Assembly (NCBI GenBank): GCA_023393455.1
Contig: JAEWLJ010000011.1
Coordinates: 1 to 51,907, forward strand
Direction of reading: 5' to 3'
DNA from: Methanobacteriota archaeon
Lineage (GTDB): Archaea; Halobacteriota; Methanomicrobia; Methanomicrobiales; Methanoculleaceae
DNA length: 51,907 nucleotides
The number at the start of each line of letters is the position of its first letter. The stretch's first letter is position 1. The notes under the pieces were generated by a model, which made no database searches, had not been told where the DNA came from, and saw nothing but the letters and a program-made list of their open reading frames with translations. This document shows, one piece after another, positions 1 through 7,497 of this stretch. A program made the translations under genes and the position numbers.

Positions 1-960
1 AGCCGACCGGTATGTCCGGTCGGAAAATCCTCCGAGTGTCGTGAGCACGCTCTCCGGGGCGTTGTTCTTCCGGGCGTGGGTTACGAGATCCTGCCTGCCC
101 GCCGGGTAGTCTATGCCCTTGAGGTAGACCTGCAGGTCTGCGGCAGAGAGATGCCCGGCCGAAGGCCCCGGAGTCCTGAGCGATCGCTCGGCCTCTGTTG
201 CCGGTCGGGTCTCCATCGCACCTGCCGGCTCTCTCCTGACCTCCTCGACGATGGTTCCCCCGGGCGCGGTCTCGACGATGCGCTCCCTGTGGACCTCCTT
301 GACGCCGGTCCCCGTGGGTGGCGGCCCCTCCGTCATCACCGGCCGCTCCTCGACAGGCTGCGTTGTCGGCTGCCCTCCCCATCCGGCTGCGACCGTCTGG
401 ACGGGCGGCGGCGTCGGAACGATCCGCTCTCGGGCAGGAGTGGTGGTCTCCGCCGGCTTCGTTGCGCCTGCCACTGCTGCTCCGGTGACTGCTGCTCCGG
501 TGGCCGCTGCTGCAGCCGTGCCCACTCCCCGTGGCGGCGGAACCTCCCTCTCCGTTACCGGGGCAGTGCGTTGCGCTGTCGCACGTGCCGGGGGAGGTGT
601 CCTGACCAGGCTCCAGTCTGCCTCGCGCGGCATCCTGTCCCGGGAGAACCCGGAAGAACTGTCCAGCGTCCGCTTATCCGCATCCACGATAGCACTCCTC
701 TCCCCGGGGCGAGTACGAATCGCCTCCCAGGGGATGGCGAAATGTTTCTCTCCGAACCCGAGGATTCCACCGTATGAGAGCACGGCATACGCGACGCGGC
801 CGCTGTCGCGGTCCAGCACGACATCGCTGATGTCGCCGAGGTTCTCTCCTTCCGGGTTTCGCACCTTGATGTCCCGGATGTCGTGCGCACGCATCAGGTT
901 CACCGTCTCTCCCCGTCCCGGCCGGGTCTCCAGCACCGATCCTGTCTGTTGTTCAGCCAT
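1..960 (-). CDS. PRC-barrel protein with DUF2795-like C-terminus (3' end beyond window)
   Basis: The minus-strand frame is open from an ATG at 960 to the window edge, so the C-terminus is missing. Residues about 20-90 form a PRC-barrel-like domain (a run around IRDIKVRNPEGENLGDISDV, then DRDSGRVAYAVLS and a GFGEKHFAIPW stretch). Next comes a long low-complexity linker rich in Pro, Ala, Thr and Glu. The last visible part (YPAGRQDLVTHARKNNAP, then ESVLTTLGGF) looks like DUF2795, a small helical domain often joined to stress-related proteins. PRC-barrels are adaptor folds found in RNA metabolism and photosynthetic reaction centres, and no reaction can be assigned. There is no signal peptide or membrane segment. 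It stands alone, tail toward the window start. The domain calls are recognition by eye. Confidence 0.75.
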   Translation of the reverse strand, partial: MAEQQTGSVLETRPGRGETVNLMRAHDIRDIKVRNPEGENLGDISDVVLDRDSGRVAYAVLSYGGILGFGEKHFAIPWEAIRTRPGERSAIVDADKRTLDSSSGFSRDRMPREADWSLVRTPPPARATAQRTAPVTEREVPPPRGVGTAAAAATGAAVTGAAVAGATKPAETTTPARERIVPTPPPVQTVAAGWGGQPTTQPVEERPVMTEGPPPTGTGVKEVHRERIVETAPGGTIVEEVRREPAGAMETRPATEAERSLRTPGPSAGHLSAADLQVYLKGIDYPAGRQDLVTHARKNNAPESVLTTLGGFSDRTYRSA

Positions 961-1105
961 CGTATCTCCCTCCAATTTGTCTCGAAGAGGTATCCCTTCA
1001 AGGCGGTGGAGTAGAGGATCGAGGATACTTAAGGGTTTCCGGCCCGGGCAAGTTGGGCAATTATAGCCGGGAAGGCGAAGAAAGGAAGGGGTTCCTGCCC
1101 ATATC

Positions 1106-2413
1106 TTACGGTTGGGCGTAGCGGAGGATGAGTTCGGTCGCCGCCCTGATATCCTGCCCCTGCTTGTGTGCCTCGGCGAGATACGTGTTGTAGACCTCGT
1201 CGGTCACGAGCCGCAGTTGCGGGCGGAAGAGGTCGGCGTGCATCATCAGGTCGAAATACCTTGCCTCGCTCTCGGTCAGATCGAGCGAGCGGTATTCCCC
1301 GGTATGCTGGACGAACGCCGGGTTTTTGTCACGGGGCGTCCTGACCACGAGGTCGGCGAGGGGTGTCCCGGGAATAGGTTCGGCGCTGCTCACGAAGACG
1401 TCATCGAGAGAGAGCCTGGCGATCAGGTCTCTGGTCGCCTCGTAGTCCCGTTCTGTCTCCCCGGGGTAGCCGACGATGAAACTCCCGGCGACCCGGAGAC
1501 CGTGCTCCCGGCACCGCTCCACCGCCTCCTCGACCTGCCGGACGGTCGCGCCCTTGCCCATCAGCCGGAGCACCCGGTCGCTCCCCGACTCGATCCCGAA
1601 GAAGACCCACCCGATGGTGTAGCGCCGGACGGCGTCCAGGATCTCGTCGGTGATGCAGTCAACGCGAATGTCGGGAGAGGAGACGTTCTTTGGTCCCATC
1701 ACCTCCGCCATGCCGCGGAGGAGGGCGATGAAGGCTTCCGGATTCATCTCCCCGGCGGTGGAGCCGTAGAGCGACCCGGTCCCCCCGGAGACCGAGAGCC
1801 TCGTCGCCCCGTGCGCGGAGAATGCCTTCACCTCCTCGATGATGCTCTCAAGCGGCCGGCTCCGGATCGTCCTCCCGAAGAACCGGGGCACCTGGCAGAA
1901 GGTGCATCCCCCGATGCATCCCCGGTGGGTCTCGATGTAGGCGCTTGCGCCCCGGATGCTCTGGGTCCCGATGTCGTCCGGGATGAGGGGGAGCGGCCGG
2001 TCGATCGGCGCCGGAGGAGCGGGCGGCGTCACGACCGGCCGGCCGGCGTCGAGGAACGCGATCCCGGGAAGTTCTGGCGAGACCCCCCCCTCGACGAGCC
2101 TTACCACCGTCTCCTCGCCCTCGCCGACGACCACCGCATCGGGGGCGAGCTCCCCGAGCACCATCTCCGGCGCGGCCGAGACCGGCCCCCCGACGTAGAC
2201 CACCCCTCCACGCTCGCGGTGTGCCCGGATCAGGTCGCGGATCGCGGGGTCGAGGAGGTGCTGGGTCGAGAAGAGGCTCGCGAGCAGGACCGGATCGCCC
2301 GGGACGGCGGGCGTCCGGGTGAGGGTGACCCGGTGCCCCGCATCGCGGAGGACGCCGCCGATCAACATGGCGCCGTAGGTGTAGATGCCGGGGGAGAGGA
2401 TCGTGATCTCCAT
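1106..2413 (-). CDS. B12-binding radical SAM protein, methanogen family (MgmA-like candidate)
   Basis: A 435-residue protein. The N-terminal part (1-130) looks like a cobalamin-binding Rossmann domain (MEITILSPGIYTYG, VVYVGGPVSAAPEMV, VVVGEGEETV). A radical SAM core follows with the cluster motif C166-x3-C170-x2-C173 in HRGCIGGCTFCQVP, then a GGTGSLYG stretch and an elongator-like SAM core. This architecture is typical of class B radical SAM methylases. One methanogen member, MgmA, C-methylates a glutamine of methyl-coenzyme M reductase, and this could be that enzyme or an uncharacterised paralogue. Start: the frame extends to 2512, but MEITILSPG at 2413 is the natural N-terminus of the B12 domain and the extra 33 residues look non-coding. 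The neighbour upstream on the same strand begins 50 bp away. Confidence 0.85.
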   Translation of the reverse strand: MEITILSPGIYTYGAMLIGGVLRDAGHRVTLTRTPAVPGDPVLLASLFSTQHLLDPAIRDLIRAHRERGGVVYVGGPVSAAPEMVLGELAPDAVVVGEGEETVVRLVEGGVSPELPGIAFLDAGRPVVTPPAPPAPIDRPLPLIPDDIGTQSIRGASAYIETHRGCIGGCTFCQVPRFFGRTIRSRPLESIIEEVKAFSAHGATRLSVSGGTGSLYGSTAGEMNPEAFIALLRGMAEVMGPKNVSSPDIRVDCITDEILDAVRRYTIGWVFFGIESGSDRVLRLMGKGATVRQVEEAVERCREHGLRVAGSFIVGYPGETERDYEATRDLIARLSLDDVFVSSAEPIPGTPLADLVVRTPRDKNPAFVQHTGEYRSLDLTESEARYFDLMMHADLFRPQLRLVTDEVYNTYLAEAHKQGQDIRAATELILRYAQP

Positions 2414-2459
2414 GATACAGTATCGCCGGAACAGTATACAAAAGGTGGGGATCTGCCGG

Positions 2460-3155
2460 TCAGAGCGGCACGGGCTGCCTGAGCCGCCGGGCCTCGGTGA
2501 CGGTATGGGCACTCCGATCCGAGGCTGCGATCAACCGCGCCTGGAGCCGCATGATGTCGGCGATGATGGGTTGCGGGCGCTTCTCCAGAGTTTCCGCGAC
2601 AACGGCCCGGGCCTCCCGGAACCTCCCTGCTCTCCGGAGCAGGTCGGCGAGGAGCGCCTCGTCCGCCCCCTCCGGGGCGGCCAGCCGCTCGCCTTTCTCC
2701 CACCCGCGCCGCAGGAGGTCGGCGGCACGTTTCCGGCAGATCCGGGCGGGCACATCCACTCCCTCGTCGTCGCAGACCCAGGCAGCGTGGAGGGACGCCC
2801 ATGCGGCCCTGGCTGGGAGCCCGAGTTCCTCCTGGATGATCGACCAGCAGAGGAAGGTGTTTGCGATTCCAGGGAACTTCCGGGCGTCGAGTTGCCAGCG
2901 GTAGCGTGGGAGTTTCACCACGTCGGCCGCTCCTTCCTGCGCCTTGCCCGGATCGGGTGCGCAGTAGCCGCAGGACGGGCACCGTTTCACCCATGCGTAG
3001 ATGGTGGACCGCAGGGGTTCGGCGGGCCGGGTGTCGAGGTCCCGCGACCCGACGCTGCCCGCGGCCTCGGGGATGGTGAACCGGCAGGCCTCGCCGCAGA
3101 CTGCGCAGGTGGTATTGAGATGATGGGGATGTAGCATCGATGGGCTGAATAGCAT
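2460..3155 (-). CDS. zinc-ribbon protein, DUF2225-like
   Basis: A 231-residue protein with two CxxC knuckles near the N-terminus, TCAVCGE (about residues 16-22) and RCPSCGYCAPD (about 62-72), separated by a DLDTRP-type stretch. This layout resembles the DUF2225 family of zinc-ribbon proteins. The rest is alpha-helical and repeat-like (ARAAWASLHAAWVCDDEG, DEALLADLLRRAGRFREA), reminiscent of TPR. No catalytic motif was seen and the function is unknown. An archaeal TATA-like stretch (ATATATAT on this strand, about 3162-3170) is so close to the ATG at 3155 that the in-frame ATG at 3137 (MLHPHHLN) may be the true start. It lies 46 bp upstream of the B12-radical SAM gene and may be co-transcribed with it. 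Confidence 0.75.
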   Translation of the reverse strand: MLFSPSMLHPHHLNTTCAVCGEACRFTIPEAAGSVGSRDLDTRPAEPLRSTIYAWVKRCPSCGYCAPDPGKAQEGAADVVKLPRYRWQLDARKFPGIANTFLCWSIIQEELGLPARAAWASLHAAWVCDDEGVDVPARICRKRAADLLRRGWEKGERLAAPEGADEALLADLLRRAGRFREARAVVAETLEKRPQPIIADIMRLQARLIAASDRSAHTVTEARRLRQPVPL

Positions 3156-3203
3156 ATCTGGAGATATATATTTTTTCCACGATGGAATACAGCGAGATGG
3201 CGG

Positions 3204-4280
3204 CTATGCCGGAACCCCTTCCCCGACCCGGCGGGCGTAGGCCGTTACGACCAATCCGAGGAGGGCCGTCGCGCCCGCGACCAGTGCGAGGATCAGCCAG
3301 TGGACGGGTCCGATGGTGTCCACCGCGAGCCTGACCATGAGGTTCAAAGGGTTGTAGGGAACGGCCATGACGAGGAGGAAGACCACGACGAGCGCGGTCG
3401 AGAAGATGAACTGGGCGCTTGTCCGTTCACGGTAGTGGAGCGCCACGAGCGCCCCGAGCAGGATGAGGAAGAGCCCGCCCACCGAGGCGTGGAGGAGGAT
3501 CGCAGCGGCGTTATCGACCGCGATGCCGTTGAACCCGAGGAGGAGGAGCCAGGCTCCGGCCTGAACCGGAACCAGGACCTCACAGGCGGCAACCTTCCCC
3601 CAGACCATCTCCGCGAACGTGACTGGCGTCGACATCAGCGTCTCGAGCGTCCGGCGCTGGTACTCCTCGGTGATGAGATCGATGATCAGGGCCGCCGAGA
3701 CGATCGCCGGGAGGAGGACGAGCAGCGGGATGAGGAGGCCGTAGACGAACTCGAAGAAGTTCTCGCCGCCCCCGGACTCGGGGAAGTTCAGCGAGACCGG
3801 GAAGGCGGTCATCCGGTCGGCCCGGACCTCGCGGAGTTCCTTCTCGTAGCCCTGGAGCACCTCTTTTATCTTGACGTTGATGACGCTCGACTGCAGGTCG
3901 TTCTGGATGAGGTAGAGCGTGACCATGACCGGCTCCTCTGCGTCGGGCGGGGTCTCCGGGACGTAGACCGCCGCCGAGACCTGCCGTTCGCGGAGCGCCG
4001 CGAGCGCCTGGCTGAGATCCATCCGGTGGAGGATGAGGTCATCTCTCTTCTCGAACTCGTCGATGAGCGGTGAATCCGCCCCGGCGTAGCCGACACCGTA
4101 GGTGACCGTCGAGTAGCCCTCGATCGCCTCCGGGTCGTACATGGCGGTGAGCCCCACCATCATAAATGACGAGAACATCGCGATGAAGACCTGCAGGAGG
4201 ATCGCAAAGACGATCGTCTTCTCCGATGAGAGCCCCAGGAGTTCCTTCTTCGCGATAAGGCCGATATTTCGCGTATTCAC
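3204..4280 (-). CDS. ABC-2 type transporter permease
   Basis: A 358-residue integral membrane protein. One N-terminal TM segment (about 20-45, AILLQVFIAMFSSFMMVGL) is followed by an extracytoplasmic domain of about 130 residues. Five further TM segments occupy the C-terminal half (for example LLIPLLVLLPAIVSAALII and HWLILALVAGATALLGLVV). The EEYQRRTLETLMSTPVTF stretch between TM2 and TM3 is the usual ABC-2 coupling signature. Start: GTG at 4280 overlaps the stop of the upstream permease (GTGA), so the two should be translationally coupled. The longer frame to 4331 only extends into that gene. With the upstream permease and the divergent ATPase it probably forms a heteromeric NatAB/DrrAB-type exporter. 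The substrate is unknown. Confidence 0.9.
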   Translation of the reverse strand: MNTRNIGLIAKKELLGLSSEKTIVFAILLQVFIAMFSSFMMVGLTAMYDPEAIEGYSTVTYGVGYAGADSPLIDEFEKRDDLILHRMDLSQALAALRERQVSAAVYVPETPPDAEEPVMVTLYLIQNDLQSSVINVKIKEVLQGYEKELREVRADRMTAFPVSLNFPESGGGENFFEFVYGLLIPLLVLLPAIVSAALIIDLITEEYQRRTLETLMSTPVTFAEMVWGKVAACEVLVPVQAGAWLLLLGFNGIAVDNAAAILLHASVGGLFLILLGALVALHYRERTSAQFIFSTALVVVFLLVMAVPYNPLNLMVRLAVDTIGPVHWLILALVAGATALLGLVVTAYARRVGEGVPA

Positions 4281-6082
4281 AGGAGCGCCCCCGCAAGGAA
4301 GTAGAGGTTGTAGAGACTGTGGACCACGCATGCCGCGACGAGGCCGGGAAGATAGGCGCGCCGCCCCCAGAACAGGAGGAAGGTGCCGGTGATGAGCACT
4401 CCCGCGATGTGGAGGAGGAGCGGCATCCAGAGCACCTGGAGGGAGAGGAAGAGGACGCTCCCGAAGACCGACTCGGTGATCTGGGCGAGCGTGGCGAAGA
4501 GGAGGAGTTTTTCACCGGCAAGGAACCCGAACCCGATCGCGACCGCCGCGAGGAGCAGGTTCCTCGGTGTCAGGAACCGGGGTCGTTCCCGTGCCACCGC
4601 GTACAGCCCGATCGACTTTGCGAACTCCTCGATGAACGCCGCAGAGACGGTCAGGAGAACGAGGGAGAGCGGCATCGGGATGTTGAAGAAGAGGACGAGC
4701 ACCAGCATCTGGGCCATGAAGACGAACGGTATCGTGAAGCCCGCGAGCAGGAAGAGCGAGAGGTGCGGGCGGTCCCGGCTTATCCCGGCCGAGACGAAGT
4801 CCGCGAGCCTTGATGTGAGGGGTTTCTGCGAAAAAAGGCGTTCTTCGCGGAAGTTCGTGATCCCGACGTAGAAGAGGATGATGCTCGTTGCGAAGAAGAG
4901 GGCAGTCGAGTAGACGTACTCCATGGCGGTGAACCCATCGCCCTGGATATCGAGAACGACCAGAGTGAGGGGCGATATGATGCTGATGACGTGGGTGTTC
5001 GCAAAGACCGTCGGGAAGAAGAGGTACGACGTGGCGAGGGTCGAGAAGAAGATCGAGATGAACGAGAGTTCCTTGAAACTCCGGGAGGCCATCCCGATGA
5101 TCAGGGCATTTGCGAGGAAGAAGAGGATGACCGGGATGAGCGGGAGGAGGATCGTGAGCGGCGCCCCGGCAAAGAGGGTGATCGCGACGGCGATCAGGAG
5201 CATGATCGTGAAGTAGGGGAGGGCTTTGCCGACGACGATCGCGGCCGGCCGGACGGGAGTGGAGAGGAGGGCCTCCCCGGCCCTTCCCACCCGCTCGTTC
5301 ATCACGCTCATCATGAAGAACTGCGAGGTGAAGTAGAGCGGGAAGATGAAGATGAATACCAGGATGATCGCATCGAACGGGAGCGGTGCCGAGAGATCCG
5401 AGGGCGTCTGGAACTCCTCCATCCCGGAGCCGCCCGAGATGACGCTGGTGTAGCGTTCGAGAGCGTGAGTGCCCCCCGTCCCCGCGAGATGCTCCCGGAG
5501 GGTCTCCTCGGAGACGGGCATTGCCGACGCCGGCGGTGTCACCGCTTCGACCGGGCCCGAGGGGACCGGCGGTCTTCTGGAATCCGCCGGGGCGCCGACC
5601 TGCTGCCCGCTCTGGGTTGCCAGGAAGTCGATCTCGCTCTTCATGTACTCGAGATCGATCCAGAGCGGGTAGGCGGCGAAGAGGTCGGGTTCTCCTGCGG
5701 CCACGTAGGAGACGTAAGCTTCGTAGTCGCGTTCGAGTGTTTTCAGGGCCGCCCGCCCTTTATCCGTGTCGGTGGCGTAGACCTCGCCCTGCAGGATGAC
5801 GATGTCATATGCGAACCGGTTCTCCCAGAGGGCCGCCCCGCTATCGAGGTAGGCGGCGAAACGGCCGTCGGGAGCGACGATCCTGGCGACCTCGGGGTCG
5901 TCGACGCCGATGCTGTACATGCCGTCCTGCATATGGACGCCGCTCTCGGCGGCGAATGCCGTTACCAGCAGCAGGAGGACGAGAAGCCCCGCCGCAAGCG
6001 GGAGGATGCTTCTCCCCATCGTGGTCATCGACCGGTTCATCTCCCAGACGGCGATCGTCCGGATGGAGGAGGCAAGACTCAT
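4277..6082 (-). CDS. ABC-2 permease fused to PrsW-like intramembrane protease
   Basis: A 601-residue protein in two parts. Residues 1 to about 430 are an ABC-2 permease: TM1 (LPLAAGLLVLLLLVTAFAAE), a large extracytoplasmic domain of about 190 residues, and a bundle of TM segments containing NERVGRAGEALLSTPVRP. From about 440 to 601 lies a second membrane domain with the motif set of PrsW-type glutamic intramembrane proteases: E485-E486 in IEEFAKS, E524 in GFGFLAGEK, H558 in LLHIAGV and H588 in VVHSLYNL. All candidate catalytic residues are present. The gene starts the permease operon; its stop overlaps the next permease by GTGA. The divergent ATPase begins 80 bp away. The protease could process exported peptides or membrane proteins, which is inference. 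Confidence 0.88.
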   Translation of the reverse strand: MSLASSIRTIAVWEMNRSMTTMGRSILPLAAGLLVLLLLVTAFAAESGVHMQDGMYSIGVDDPEVARIVAPDGRFAAYLDSGAALWENRFAYDIVILQGEVYATDTDKGRAALKTLERDYEAYVSYVAAGEPDLFAAYPLWIDLEYMKSEIDFLATQSGQQVGAPADSRRPPVPSGPVEAVTPPASAMPVSEETLREHLAGTGGTHALERYTSVISGGSGMEEFQTPSDLSAPLPFDAIILVFIFIFPLYFTSQFFMMSVMNERVGRAGEALLSTPVRPAAIVVGKALPYFTIMLLIAVAITLFAGAPLTILLPLIPVILFFLANALIIGMASRSFKELSFISIFFSTLATSYLFFPTVFANTHVISIISPLTLVVLDIQGDGFTAMEYVYSTALFFATSIILFYVGITNFREERLFSQKPLTSRLADFVSAGISRDRPHLSLFLLAGFTIPFVFMAQMLVLVLFFNIPMPLSLVLLTVSAAFIEEFAKSIGLYAVARERPRFLTPRNLLLAAVAIGFGFLAGEKLLLFATLAQITESVFGSVLFLSLQVLWMPLLLHIAGVLITGTFLLFWGRRAYLPGLVAACVVHSLYNLYFLAGALL

Positions 6083-6162
6083 GATAATCCCTGGCGGCGC
6101 TAGAGAGTCCTATCTCTGTGCAGCAACCTATTAGTAGGCATCGCCGACATAAGGGGTATCTG

Positions 6163-7050
6163 ATGATAACGGCCCGCTCTCTCGTCAAGCATTACGGCGA
6201 CTTCCCCGCCCTCGACGGCGTCACCTTCGATCTCGACGATGCACGGATACTCGGGGTTATCGGGCATAACGGTGCCGGGAAGACGACGCTCTTGAAGATC
6301 ATGGCCGGCCTTATCTCACCGACGGCAGGAAGCCTCGTCGTCGACGGGATAGACGTTATCAGGCGACCGCTCGATCTGAAACAGAACCTGGGATACCTTC
6401 CCGAGGAGTCCCGGCTCTACGAGACGATGACCACGGACGCATATCTCTCGTTTTTCGGCGAGATCTACGGTCTTTCGAGAGCAACCATACGGGAGCGGCG
6501 CGACGAACTCCTCGACTCGCTCGCGCTCGATGCAGACAACAAGAAGATCGGGGAACTCTCGAAGGGGATGAAGCGGAAGGTCGCGATCGCACGGTCGCTG
6601 ATGCACGATCCCGGCCTCCTCATCTACGACGAGCCCACCTCCGGCCTCGACCCCATGACGTCGCGGTCGGTGCTCGACTACGTCAAGGGTCTGCGGGACC
6701 GGGGCAAGACGGTGATATTCTCCGCCCACAACCTCTTCCAGGTGGAGGAGGCCTGCGATCTCGTCCTGATCCTGCGCAGGGGGAAGGTGGTGGCGAAGGG
6801 CACCATGCCCGAACTCCGCGAGACCTTCGGCTCGCTCACCTACCAGGTATTCTTCCGGGTGCCCGACCCGGCGGCGTTCGCGACGCCAGTAGGCTACTCG
6901 GCTTCCGACGGCCGGTATCTTGCCGAGGCGCGTTCCGTCGAGGAGCTGAACCGGACGACCGCGGCGCTTGCGGCCGACGGCGCGACGATCGAGCGGATCG
7001 AGTCGCATTACCCGACGCTCGAAGAGATGCTCCTGAGGATCGGGCGCTGA
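6163..7050 (+). CDS. ABC transporter ATP-binding protein
   Basis: A 295-residue ATPase subunit. Walker A is GHNGAGKTT at 34-42; the signature is LSKGMKRKVAIA, Walker B is LLIYDEPTSGLDP, and the H-loop lies in IFSAHNLFQVEEA. The C-terminal 80 residues are the regulatory extension common in NatA/CcmA-type exporters. Start: ATG at 6163 has a good ribosome binding site (AAGGGGT at 6151-6157). The frame extends upstream to 6118 without support. It diverges from the two ABC-2 permeases (start 6082) across 80 bp, so one short region probably drives both halves of a single exporter. Confidence 0.93.
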   Translation: MITARSLVKHYGDFPALDGVTFDLDDARILGVIGHNGAGKTTLLKIMAGLISPTAGSLVVDGIDVIRRPLDLKQNLGYLPEESRLYETMTTDAYLSFFGEIYGLSRATIRERRDELLDSLALDADNKKIGELSKGMKRKVAIARSLMHDPGLLIYDEPTSGLDPMTSRSVLDYVKGLRDRGKTVIFSAHNLFQVEEACDLVLILRRGKVVAKGTMPELRETFGSLTYQVFFRVPDPAAFATPVGYSASDGRYLAEARSVEELNRTTAALAADGATIERIESHYPTLEEMLLRIGR

Positions 7051-7284
7051 CCGGGGTTCTCTACCCTGCGGTACGGTATTGTGGATCTCCGGCTGGAGCA
7101 GGATTTATATAGCAGCGACATATATGTGCTTCCGGAACCCCGTTACCATCGCAGCAACCGGCCTCTTGTAAGAAAGAACGGCGCGGGTTGAGGTTGATGG
7201 AGGTTGACCGGACGACCATGCGCCCTGCCTGCAATGGAGGGATGAACCCCGATAGTCGCTGCTGGAGAATCGATGCCGGATGCA

Positions 7285-7306
7285 AAACGATGAAAAAATC
7301 GAGTGT
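7285..7306 (-). terminator. T-rich terminator of tRNA-Lys
   Basis: On the minus strand, just after the tRNA 3' end, the sequence reads CTCGATTTTTTCATCGTTTTG. Two T-runs close behind an RNA gene are the usual archaeal intrinsic termination signal. The rest of the gap back to the ABC ATPase (7051-7284) has a strong TATA-like box (ATTTATATAG at 7100-7109) with no convincing gene behind it; a 40-codon Cys-containing frame at 7197-7319 is unsupported. Confidence 0.5.
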
Positions 7307-7311
7307 TCGAC

Positions 7312-7384
7312 GGGCCTGAAGGGATTTGAACCCTTGGCCTACGGATTAAGAGTCCGTCGCTCTGCCGAACTAAGCTACAGGCCC
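7312..7384 (-). tRNA. tRNA-Lys (anticodon CTT)
   Basis: The reverse complement folds as a complete cloverleaf. The 7-bp acceptor stem GGGCCTG/CAGGCCC is perfect. The anticodon stem ACGGA/TCCGT encloses loop CTCTTAA with anticodon CTT. The T arm carries GGTTCAAATCC. No intron and no encoded CCA were seen. A TATA-like box (TTTATAC on this strand, about 7420-7427) lies upstream. Confidence 0.95.
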
Positions 7385-7497
7385 ATGCGTCTGACCTAAC
7401 AGTGTTGCATGGGAAACCGTATAAACTTTATGGAACCTCCCAGAAAATCGCCGAAATGGAATCCCTTAATACCATGAGAAGTTACACCATTGTACGC

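Noticed and set aside
1112..2482. Long plus-strand open frame of 456 codons opposite the B12-radical SAM gene
   Set aside because: Mirror frame caused by high GC third positions; low-complexity Arg/Asp/Pro sequence with no domain.
7061..7285. Minus-strand 74-codon frame between the ABC ATPase and tRNA-Lys
   Set aside because: No ribosome binding site or family resemblance; overlaps the tRNA terminator.
7197..7319. Plus-strand 40-codon Cys-containing frame behind a strong TATA-like box
   Set aside because: Ends inside tRNA-Lys on the other strand and has no ribosome binding site; not convincing.
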